A DNA stretch of 26,526 nucleotides, taken from positions 1 through 26,526 of the forward strand of contig DEQO01000033.1 in NCBI GenBank assembly GCA_002360495.1, written 5' to 3'. Under the pieces are notes generated by a model, which searched no databases, was not told the DNA's origin, and saw only the letters and a list, made by a program, of their open reading frames with translations. The position numbers and the translations under genes were made by a program. The stretch comes from Flavobacteriales bacterium UBA3364 (GTDB lineage Bacteria > Bacteroidota > Bacteroidia > Flavobacteriales_F > PHOS-HE28). Shown here piece by piece: positions 14,275 through 22,093 of the stretch (position 1 is the stretch's first letter; the number at the start of each line of letters is the position of its first letter).

Positions 14275-15686
14275 ACATCCGATCACACCTTGCTGGACTG
14301 TTATTGGTATTGGTCCTTCCACTATGCGCACAGCCGTCTTTATCGTTGGTTCAGATAATTGATGCTCCATCCGGCGTCAATACTGCTCTGGGGGCAAAGT
14401 CGGTATTGCAGGGAGGACGTTTGGTCGTTTCGTATCCATCAACTTCTGGTGGATCGGTCCACATTCACGCGCGAAATGAGGGCGGATTGGACCAGTGGGG
14501 TCGCGTACAGTCGCTTTACGCATTTGATGGACAGACTTCATTCGGGAAGGCAATTGAATTGCTGGAGGAGGAACTGTTCGTAGGTTCCGATCAGGGTACA
14601 TGGTCGTATAAATGGAATGCCTCATTGAGTGCCTTTGGGATGCCATCCCAGATCGACGATTATCCGGTCTCCGCAATTACTTCCATCGATACGCTTCTCG
14701 TGACAACCTCGGTACCACCCAGCGGAGCGGAAGGTATACTTGGTGCATTTGATGGCTTGTCGCGAATTTTTCGAAAAGATGATCTCGTAGGTTCCGGTTG
14801 GTCGCTTTTCGATGTTGTGGTCATACCGCCGAATCCACTGGTCACCGGTGGTTGGACTTGCGCTGGGGAATCCGTCGCCATCGGTCGTAACGTATTGGTC
14901 ATGGGGGATCCTTGTTATCAATCCACACTCTTTGGCAGCAGTAGCAACGTGTTCCTGGTTGATCGTGTTGTCGAGGGCTTTGATAACAATGTCATCGCGA
15001 ACTTCTCGGTCCCTGAGATGAGTGGTCGTCTTGGTAGGGATGTTGCCGTCCTGGGGGATACGGTTTTTCTTGCTCAGGAAGGTGGGTGGATCGTTGCCAT
15101 CGAATGGAGCGGTGCGGATAACCTTGGTCAGCACTACGCCGTTTTGGACACGCTCTTTCTGGAGCCGTATGATCAAGGCGAGGGCTGTGGTCGTTTGGAC
15201 CTCAGTGTGGATGCAAGCGGGATTGTTTATGCCACGACCTCAGAAGGCGTGGTCATCTTTCACACTGATGATGCAACAGGAGCATGGGATGATGCTGAGC
15301 TGTTGGATGGTACTCAATTCTGCGGTACACTGTCCTGTTCTAATGGTTTATTGGCTTTCTGTGTCATATCAACCGGTGAGGTCTGGCTCTTCGAAGATCC
15401 CAGTGTTGGTGTGTCGGAGATTTCTTTCCACGATGAAGTGCTCGTGGTTTCTCCAAACCCTGCATACGAACATGTCATAGTGAACAGTATCGAGCGTGAA
15501 TCGGGCATCAGAAAACTCGTTTTGATGGACGTTACTGGAAGGACCATTCGGAGCATATCCTGGAACGCGCTTGCTCCCCTAGGACTGGACGTGAGCGATG
15601 TTCCGGACCAGGTGATGCTACTCCGTGCCGAGGACGCCTTCGGCAGGCTCGTCGGGACTGCGCGCCTCGTTGTTGGGTCGAATTGA
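14271..15686 (+). CDS. FG-GAP beta-propeller surface protein, array gene 2
   Basis: This encodes 471 residues. The start ATG overlaps the previous stop and gives a good signal peptide (MNIRSHLAGLLLVLVLPLCA, cleavage after CAQ). Blades are weak but visible: SVLQGGRLVVSYPS, GSVHIHARNEGGLDQW (family signature), FGKAIELLEEELFVGSDQG, and GRDVAVLGDTVFLAQEGG. The C-terminal type A T9SS domain begins at about residue 390 (VVSPNPAYEHVIV, KLVLMDVTGRTIRS) and ends GRLVGTARLVVGSN. It is AT-richer than the later array genes except over roughly the last 120 bp, where the composition turns GC-rich. It is followed by a 44-bp gap, the only non-overlapping junction of the array. Confidence 0.87.
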   Translation: MNIRSHLAGLLLVLVLPLCAQPSLSLVQIIDAPSGVNTALGAKSVLQGGRLVVSYPSTSGGSVHIHARNEGGLDQWGRVQSLYAFDGQTSFGKAIELLEEELFVGSDQGTWSYKWNASLSAFGMPSQIDDYPVSAITSIDTLLVTTSVPPSGAEGILGAFDGLSRIFRKDDLVGSGWSLFDVVVIPPNPLVTGGWTCAGESVAIGRNVLVMGDPCYQSTLFGSSSNVFLVDRVVEGFDNNVIANFSVPEMSGRLGRDVAVLGDTVFLAQEGGWIVAIEWSGADNLGQHYAVLDTLFLEPYDQGEGCGRLDLSVDASGIVYATTSEGVVIFHTDDATGAWDDAELLDGTQFCGTLSCSNGLLAFCVISTGEVWLFEDPSVGVSEISFHDEVLVVSPNPAYEHVIVNSIERESGIRKLVLMDVTGRTIRSISWNALAPLGLDVSDVPDQVMLLRAEDAFGRLVGTARLVVGSN

Positions 15687-15730
15687 CCTGACTCCCTACC
15701 TTGTGTGGGTCCTTGCTATCACAACCACCG

Positions 15731-17287
15731 ATGATCATGACGATGAAGCGCTTTGGAACGATGGCATCCTTTGTCCTTTTCGGGCAATCGATATCGGCCC
15801 AACAATTCCAGCATATACAGGCCTACCGCATCAATGACTTCGCAGGGTCGAAGTTCGGTTGGTCCATGGCCGTGGCCGATGATCGTTTGGTGGTAGGCTT
15901 GCCACATGCCATAGGCCAGAGCGGCCTCGCCGCCACCTACCCGATCGACGATATTGCATGGACGACAGTAACCGGCGAAACGATCGAAGAAGGGAACGCA
16001 GCCCCTCCTATGGATCAACGCTTCGGCGCAGTCGTTGCCGCAGGTGGTGGGATGATCGCGGTGGGTAGCTGCTCCACCTATGGTACCGACCAGTACTGCA
16101 ATGATCAGGCGCAGTGGGTCTCGATCTACCGTTCCGTTGGTGGTTCCTGGCAATATGCGCAGTCCGTTCCTGCTCCTGACGGCGTCACAGGCAATTTCGG
16201 AAAGACCATCGCTATTACCGACGAGCACCTGGCCGTTGGCGGGGGGCAACAAACCGTTGACGGTGTACTGCAGGATGTGGTCTTCCTCTTTGCACGTAAC
16301 GGTGACTTCTGGACACCGGTACCCATCGCCACACTATCCGGGGGCGCGATGACCGGTGCTGGAAATGGATCCTTCGGGCATGCACTTGCCATGCGTGCGG
16401 ACCAGGTCGTTGTCGGTGCCAGTGGCGATGACGATCTGGGCATGGATTGTGGCGCAGCCTACGTCTTCCGCAAGGATCAAGGTGGTGCCGATGCATGGGG
16501 GCTGGTACGCAAGCTCCTGCCTTCCGATGGTGATGCAGGCGATCGCTTCGGATTCGCCGTCGCGATGACGGATACGCGTATCGTCGTGGGCGCCCCACTG
16601 CGCACGAACGGGACCGATGCACATGGCGGCGCGTATGTCTTCCAGCGAGATGCCGGTGCTGCGAACAATTGGGGGGAGGTGAAGCGCATGACGCCGGATG
16701 ATCCACATGCCAACATGCAATACGGCGCTAGTGTGGCCGTGAACGATGAACGGATCGCCGTGGGTGCGCCGTTCGACGTGTTCTCGGAGAACGGAACCGA
16801 TGGATCCGTGGAGATCTTCGTTCCGCAAGGCGATACATGGGCCTTCGCGCAGCGTATCGTTCCCTTTTGGGATGGTCACGTCAGCCAGGTCAGCCGTTCT
16901 GGGACAGCGCTGGCGTTTGCTCGGGACAAATTGCTCATCGGTGCTCCCTTCGCCATTGTGGACAACAGCACACCCACGCCCACCGGCGCGGTGTTGGTGT
17001 ATGGGGATCCTCAGTTGGGGGTGGAGGAGACGGAGCAAGCATTCGGACTTGGCGTGTTCCCGAATCCCTTCTGGGATAGGGCAAGGATCATCCTTCGCAC
17101 GCAGGAAACGGGCCCGTTCTCCGTCGAGATCATCGACGCAGTGGGCAGGATAAGGTCGGTGGCTCGCTCCATTGGAACGGAGATGTTACTGACACGTGAT
17201 GACCTGGCTGCTGGGATCTATGTTTCCCGGTGGTGTGATGCAAGCTCAGGGGAATTCCTTGGCACAGTCCAGTTCGTGGTGGAATGA
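15731..17287 (+). CDS. FG-GAP beta-propeller surface protein, array gene 3
   Basis: This encodes 518 residues from the ATG at 15731 (MIMTMKRFGTMASFVLFGQS, cleavage near SAQ). ATGs at 15737 and 15743 are nearly as good. It is the most canonical propeller here, with seven blade motifs: FGWSMAVADDRLVVG, FGAVVAAGGGMIAVG, FGKTIAITDEHLAVG, FGHALAMRADQVVVGASGDD, FGFAVAMTDTRIVVGAP, YGASVAVNDERIAVGAP and AFARDKLLIGAP. Between blades it carries RKDQGGADAWGLVRKLLPSD and QRDAGAANNWGEVKRM. The T9SS type A tail starts near residue 440 (GVFPNPFWDRARI, LAAGIYVSRW). A seven-bladed fold is predicted. Such proteins are surface or secreted adhesins in several Bacteroidota, but no ligand can be read here. The stop overlaps the next start (ATGA, 17284-17287). 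Confidence 0.9.
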   Translation: MIMTMKRFGTMASFVLFGQSISAQQFQHIQAYRINDFAGSKFGWSMAVADDRLVVGLPHAIGQSGLAATYPIDDIAWTTVTGETIEEGNAAPPMDQRFGAVVAAGGGMIAVGSCSTYGTDQYCNDQAQWVSIYRSVGGSWQYAQSVPAPDGVTGNFGKTIAITDEHLAVGGGQQTVDGVLQDVVFLFARNGDFWTPVPIATLSGGAMTGAGNGSFGHALAMRADQVVVGASGDDDLGMDCGAAYVFRKDQGGADAWGLVRKLLPSDGDAGDRFGFAVAMTDTRIVVGAPLRTNGTDAHGGAYVFQRDAGAANNWGEVKRMTPDDPHANMQYGASVAVNDERIAVGAPFDVFSENGTDGSVEIFVPQGDTWAFAQRIVPFWDGHVSQVSRSGTALAFARDKLLIGAPFAIVDNSTPTPTGAVLVYGDPQLGVEETEQAFGLGVFPNPFWDRARIILRTQETGPFSVEIIDAVGRIRSVARSIGTEMLLTRDDLAAGIYVSRWCDASSGEFLGTVQFVVE

Positions 17288-18873
17288 ACGCTTGTTTTAC
17301 CGTATCCCGCGTCACGGCCTTGTTGTCATTCATGCAGCTGGTTTGTGTTGCGGAGATCAGCCAGGCCCAACAATGGTCGGAGGTCCCGGTGCCAGCACCG
17401 AGCGACCTCGATGCAGGCAGCCTCTTCGGCTGGTGCGTGGCGATGGATGAGGACCTGCTGGTGGTGGGTGCGCCCGGTGCCGATGATCCAGGTCCCAACA
17501 GCGGTGCGGTGTATGTCTTCAGTCGAAATGCCGGTGGGCTAGGGCAATGGGAGGAGGTACAACGGTTGCAGGTCGCGGACCTGGCCAGTGGGGCACGCTT
17601 CGGCTCCTGGCTGGAGTGGCGCGATGGGCTCCTTCTGGTCGGTGCTCCGAATGATGCGGTCAACGGTGTGGTCGCCGGATCCATCTACACGTTCCGCCGC
17701 AATACCGATGGACAGTTCGTCCAGGAACAGCGACTTGTCCCGATCGTGCGCGGGATCAACATGCGGTTCGGTGAACATTTCGTTTCGGCCCGCACCGCCG
17801 ATGTGCCCCACTTGCTCGTTAGCGCCGCGCCTGGTGCCGACTATCAGCCAGGGATCTTGAACACGTTCAATTGTTTGGGCTCCGTTCTCCTTTTTTCTGC
17901 CGATGCGGGCAATGGTTTCGATGCGCTCGATGATTATAGTCCGCCGACCGGCCTGACCGTTGGAGCGGGCTTTGCGCAGCGCGTGGCCTTGGTGAACGAC
18001 GGGTCGAACGCCGCCACGGTCATCGCTGTCAGCGGAAGGCTCATGTCCACCGCGATCGCCAGGGTGAGCGCTCCCGACGGGATCGACGGTGGCGAATGGC
18101 CCAGGGACGACACCTTGACCGCACCTGATGTCTGGGGATCGGCGATCGTTTCGGCCGGATCGGAGCTCGTGGCCAGGTCCGGGTCCTTGTTCGCCACAGC
18201 GCGGACCGATGAGCATAACGTCGTGCTCTGCTATGCGCTCAGTTCTGGTGCGCTGGTGCAGGATGGCGTGCTGCTACCGGATACCGACCTGATCGATCTT
18301 TCGAACAGGTTCGGTCATGCGATCGCCCCCGATGCGAACGACGCTTTCCTGACCCATGGACTGGTGGCGGTAGGTGCACCAGGCGCTGATATCGGCATGC
18401 CCGTGGGTTCATGCATGCTCTATCAACGCGACATCGGATCGGAAGGCAACTGGACATCCACTGCCCGGCTCATCCCTTCCGATGCCGAAATGGGAGCCTT
18501 GTTCGGCGCTTCGGTCGGGGTGTCCTGGCCGTACGTTGCTGTTGGCGCTCCGGGACATGGGCCGGACGATCGCGGCAAAGTCTACGTCTTCGAGGATCCG
18601 ACGAACACTGTCATGGAGAGGTCGGTCAATTCCGTCGATGTGCGGATCTATCCAGTACCTGTCAGGGATCTACTCCGTGTAGATCTCGCCTCCACCGCTC
18701 CTCTCGAAGCGGCTTTCCGTGTCGTTGACCTTTCCGGCAAAGAAGTTCGTTCCGGCGGCGTGAACGCCACGACCTTTTCGATCGATGTCACGGGCCTGGT
18801 GTTGGGCTCGTACGTCCTTCAGATCACCACGGGTGGTGCGAGTTCCCATGAACGTTTTGTGATCGCACCATGA
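17284..18873 (+). CDS. FG-GAP beta-propeller surface protein, array gene 4
   Basis: This encodes 529 residues. The N-terminus is a signal peptide (MNACFTVSRVTALLSFMQLV, cleavage near ISQAQ). Blades: FGWCVAMDEDLLVVGAPGAD, FGSWLEWRDGLLLVGAP, a longer third blade (HLLVSAAPGAD), weaker central ones, then FGHAIAPD...LVAVGAPGAD and FGASVGVSWPYVAVGAP. The family signature appears twice (SRNAGGLGQW, QRDIGSEGNW). The C-terminal T9SS type A domain starts near residue 445 (VDVRIYPVPVRDLLRV, VVDLSGKEVRSG, LGSYVLQIT). It is the closest relative in the window of the truncated gene at 25321 (shared EVP...AP, LFG, DLLVVGAPG). The stop overlaps the next start (ATGA, 18870-18873). Confidence 0.9.
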   Translation: MNACFTVSRVTALLSFMQLVCVAEISQAQQWSEVPVPAPSDLDAGSLFGWCVAMDEDLLVVGAPGADDPGPNSGAVYVFSRNAGGLGQWEEVQRLQVADLASGARFGSWLEWRDGLLLVGAPNDAVNGVVAGSIYTFRRNTDGQFVQEQRLVPIVRGINMRFGEHFVSARTADVPHLLVSAAPGADYQPGILNTFNCLGSVLLFSADAGNGFDALDDYSPPTGLTVGAGFAQRVALVNDGSNAATVIAVSGRLMSTAIARVSAPDGIDGGEWPRDDTLTAPDVWGSAIVSAGSELVARSGSLFATARTDEHNVVLCYALSSGALVQDGVLLPDTDLIDLSNRFGHAIAPDANDAFLTHGLVAVGAPGADIGMPVGSCMLYQRDIGSEGNWTSTARLIPSDAEMGALFGASVGVSWPYVAVGAPGHGPDDRGKVYVFEDPTNTVMERSVNSVDVRIYPVPVRDLLRVDLASTAPLEAAFRVVDLSGKEVRSGGVNATTFSIDVTGLVLGSYVLQITTGGASSHERFVIAP

Positions 18874-20447
18874 CGGTTCTACTCCCCGGTCGATACAGTG
18901 CCTTGCTTTGGTCGGCACTGCTGGGAGGTGCGGCGTTCGGCCAAGGATGGGTCCTTGAAAGTGTGATCCCTGTTTTCTCGGACACGAACGCCACGGACCA
19001 TTTTGTGCTGGATGTTGACGGTGGCATCATGGCTTGCGGTCGCAGTGCATTTCCCGGAGGGGATGTGAAGCTGTATGATCGGAACGCGGGTGGTTACGGC
19101 CAATGGGAAGCGTTCCACCACTTCGCCTCCGATAGGGTCGGGTTTGGGTTTGCCCTGGATCTTTCCGGTCGTCGATTGGCATTGGGCCGCAAGCGCGGTG
19201 ATGACCTTGCCGCCGAGCAAGGTGAGGTGCATGTCTATGATCTGCACCCCGACGCTTCCGTTGATCAAGTCGTGGATCGCGGAAGTGCGATGTCAGCGGA
19301 CGATGCTGCCCGTGATGGCTATGGGCACAGTGTGCTGATGATGGGTGATACGTTGTTCGTTGGTGCCGTAGGCCGGTCACATCCACGTGGATCGGGTGCG
19401 GTGCATGTGCATGCGCTCGCAAGCGGGAACGATCCTGCCTGGCCACAAGTGGACCTGCTCCAGCCCGCTTCAACAGGCTTCGATCTACCGATCATGAAGG
19501 ATTTCGGTGCCTCGATGGTGATGCAGGAAGATCACCTGGTCATCGCTTCTCCGGGGTCGGGGTATTCCTCGTTGATGCATTGTGGTGCTCTTCACAGCTT
19601 TTCCCGTGGCGCAGGCACCGGACAATGGACCGAACGCGATCATTGGTACGATGCGGCGATCACGGTGCGGTATGATACGAACAGCTTTTCGAACGTTGCT
19701 GCCTTCGATGTGAATGACCTCGGAAGGACCGGACTGCGCAACCAGGCAGGGTCGGTGTTCGCACATTGGGCTGGATACTATTACACCGGGAACATCTTCC
19801 AAGCGATAGAAGAGCCGCCCCTGCAACCCGCTTGCGATGTTTGCGGCCTGCGCTCCTTTGGTATCGGAATGAACGGCGAACTCGAACCGGAGGCGCCGTG
19901 GGCCGAACTCGATACAGCGATCGGCCGCGGTTATTCCGCATGGACCATGAACGGTGAACTGATCGCCGTGAACGTTTTCGATGACGCGGCGTGGAAGACC
20001 CTGATCTACCGCCGTACCAGCTGGGCGGGGTTTGAGCTTGTCGCCACGATCCCGTCGTTGGCGGATGGGATCGACTACAACGGACCGGTCGCGTTGGTCG
20101 AAGGTCTTTTCGTTCGCAGTGCGAGACAGGACCTGGGCGACAACGTGCGCTCCTTCTCGGTCGAGGTCTACGCGTTGGACGACTTCACCGGGCTGGCCGG
20201 AATGCAACGCCCAAGTGGACCGCTGAACGTTTGGCCATCACCCTCCAGTGGTTCCTGCAACGTCACGTTCAACACCAACGACAGTTGGGTACTCACGGTC
20301 GTTGCTGCAAATGGTCCGGTCGAACGCCGGGTCCACTGCATGCCGGGTGCTACGGTTTCGATCGTCGGGTTACCGCGCGGCTTGCACCTGTTGCGTGCCG
20401 TGGATGCCCGCGGGAGCACCAACATGTTCCGCCTCGTTGTTCAATGA
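18870..20447 (+). CDS. FG-GAP beta-propeller surface protein, array gene 5
   Basis: This encodes 525 residues. Signal peptide MTVLLPGRYSALLWSALLGG, cleavage near AFGQ. Early blades are clear (DGGIMACGRSAFPGGDVKLY, FGFALDLSGRRLALGRKRGDD, YGHSVLMMGDTLFVGAVG, FGASMVMQEDHLVIASPGSG) and the second half is degenerate. The family signature reads DRNAGGYGQW. The C-terminal domain, from about residue 450, has PSPSSGSCNV in place of the usual PNP start, then LTVVAANGPVERRV and LPRGLHLLRAVDARG, still recognisably type A T9SS. It is the last gene of the array and ends 7 bp inside the convergent propeller gene (overlap 20441-20447), so the two stops share sequence with no terminator between them. Confidence 0.88.
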   Translation: MTVLLPGRYSALLWSALLGGAAFGQGWVLESVIPVFSDTNATDHFVLDVDGGIMACGRSAFPGGDVKLYDRNAGGYGQWEAFHHFASDRVGFGFALDLSGRRLALGRKRGDDLAAEQGEVHVYDLHPDASVDQVVDRGSAMSADDAARDGYGHSVLMMGDTLFVGAVGRSHPRGSGAVHVHALASGNDPAWPQVDLLQPASTGFDLPIMKDFGASMVMQEDHLVIASPGSGYSSLMHCGALHSFSRGAGTGQWTERDHWYDAAITVRYDTNSFSNVAAFDVNDLGRTGLRNQAGSVFAHWAGYYYTGNIFQAIEEPPLQPACDVCGLRSFGIGMNGELEPEAPWAELDTAIGRGYSAWTMNGELIAVNVFDDAAWKTLIYRRTSWAGFELVATIPSLADGIDYNGPVALVEGLFVRSARQDLGDNVRSFSVEVYALDDFTGLAGMQRPSGPLNVWPSPSSGSCNVTFNTNDSWVLTVVAANGPVERRVHCMPGATVSIVGLPRGLHLLRAVDARGSTNMFRLVVQ

Positions 20448-22090
20448 CCGTTGCCGATCTGCATGAACGGTAATCGTGTACTGCCCATTGCGCCTTCCAC
20501 GTTCAGGAAGTAGAGGCCATCGCGGAGGCCGACCGTCGGAAGCTCGAGGATACGCCCTTTCTCCATGTGGATCTTGTAAGGCTCCAGGAGCGTTCTACCT
20601 GCGACATCATCGATCCAGATGGTCACCGCTCCGCCAGTACCCGGTCTAAAGTTGATCCCTCGGCTCGTCGGGTTCGGGAAAACACGGGATCCATCGGCAG
20701 GATCCGTGGACCGGATGCCCACTGCTGTTTGCAACGTCGCAGAGGCCTCGCCAATACAGGTCGTCAACGGATCGCTGTAGGTGTACGTGATGTCCAATGG
20801 GTTCGTGTGGGCGAGCGCCACATGGAGTGTGTTGTCGAAGACGCCTGGCCCACTGTACAGGCCGCCCTCAGGCTGGCCCCAGGTAAGTGGGATCACAGCA
20901 TCCCAGGGTAGTACTTCGGATGGTGCTTCCAGCGATACCTCCGGCTCGGTGGTGATGTTGATGCGATAGAAGAGCGTGTCATACGTGAACGGAAGGAAGG
21001 CGCGGTACACGATGTCGTCCAGTCCATCATCGTTCAGATCGATCATGCTCATATCGAACTGGTCGAACGACGGATCGAACGGTACCCGTCGCTCCACAAA
21101 ACCGGAAATGGCCAGGTCCCATATCCGCAGGTCGGCCTCGAACCCGTTCCCTTGATCGGAATAGCCCGGACTGATGATCTCGATCGATGGATCGCAATCC
21201 ACATTCCCGAGAACGCGTTGTCCGCCACTGCCGAAACAGCATTTGACCTCCATGCCGCCGGCCGGGGATCTGAGGAAGGCGTTGTTCGCCGCGATGTAGT
21301 CCTCGATCCCATCGGCATCAAGGTCCAAAACATCCGTTTGGGGAGGAAGGTTGATGCTGGCATCGACTTCGATGAACGGATATCCCAATTCGCCATCGAT
21401 GTTGTAGGAGACAGCGAGGTTCCCGTTCAACCCGATGCCGCCCATGATGTCGATGTCCCCATCTCCATCCCAGTCATACGGACGGTTGAATCCGAGTACG
21501 GCACCCCCGAACCCGGCTACGGATGGATAGATCTGCGCTGTGAACGCGCGGTCGCCATGGTTGAAATGCACAACAACACCGGACGGTTTCCTGTATACCA
21601 AGTCCTGAAAAGAGTCACCATCCATATCAGCAGTGTAGACCTTCGACGGACCGGCCGTCGTGTCCAGATAGGTCCTGTAAGGTTGCAGGTCCAACCAGAT
21701 CACACCCAAGGAATCATGCTGCACCCCTTGATCGTCCGTGGAGTTATGGGAAAACACCACGTCAAGTTGTCCGTTGCTATCAAGGTCCGCCACCAACCTG
21801 ACCGATGTGCCCGGTCCAAGCGGTGTAAGCAAGGTCGGGGCATCGAACCCGTTACCATTGTTGATCAGCAGGAAGAGGGAGTCGGACTTCGGGATGAACC
21901 CGTCGGGAAGTCCGTCGTGGTTCATATCAGCGAACAAGGGCGCACCGGCCCCAACGTACAGCACCTGCGGATCATCGAAGGTTTGGGCATTCATTCCCAG
22001 CGGAACAAGTACCAGGCCCATCACCACGATCCACCATCCCAACGCTGCGGTGCGCTTGGCCCGGACCTGAACGGTCGATCGTGCGGGCAT
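20441..22090 (-). CDS. Calcium-loop (VCBS/FG-GAP) propeller with T9SS type A domain
   Basis: This encodes 549 residues. Signal peptide: basic n-region (MPARSTVQVRAKRTAALGWW), cleavage near GMNAQ. Seven Asp-rich loops recur through residues about 50-370: ADMNHDGLPDG, ADLDSNGQLDV, ADMDGDSFQDL, DWDGDGDIDI, DLDADGIEDY, NVDCDPSIEI and DLNDDGLDDI. These are DxDxDG-type Ca2+-binding turns of an integrin-alpha-like seven-bladed propeller. This class differs from the non-calcium FG-GAP proteins of the neighbouring array. An Ig-like stretch follows, then a type A T9SS domain (SRVFPNPTSRGINF, DDVAGRTLLEP, LRDGLYFLNVEG). It starts 3 bp after the stop of the Fn3-like gene, so the two are cotranscribed. 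The predicted location is the cell surface. Confidence 0.9.
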   Translation of the reverse strand: MPARSTVQVRAKRTAALGWWIVVMGLVLVPLGMNAQTFDDPQVLYVGAGAPLFADMNHDGLPDGFIPKSDSLFLLINNGNGFDAPTLLTPLGPGTSVRLVADLDSNGQLDVVFSHNSTDDQGVQHDSLGVIWLDLQPYRTYLDTTAGPSKVYTADMDGDSFQDLVYRKPSGVVVHFNHGDRAFTAQIYPSVAGFGGAVLGFNRPYDWDGDGDIDIMGGIGLNGNLAVSYNIDGELGYPFIEVDASINLPPQTDVLDLDADGIEDYIAANNAFLRSPAGGMEVKCCFGSGGQRVLGNVDCDPSIEIISPGYSDQGNGFEADLRIWDLAISGFVERRVPFDPSFDQFDMSMIDLNDDGLDDIVYRAFLPFTYDTLFYRINITTEPEVSLEAPSEVLPWDAVIPLTWGQPEGGLYSGPGVFDNTLHVALAHTNPLDITYTYSDPLTTCIGEASATLQTAVGIRSTDPADGSRVFPNPTSRGINFRPGTGGAVTIWIDDVAGRTLLEPYKIHMEKGRILELPTVGLRDGLYFLNVEGAMGSTRLPFMQIGNGH

Positions 22091-22093
22091 CCG

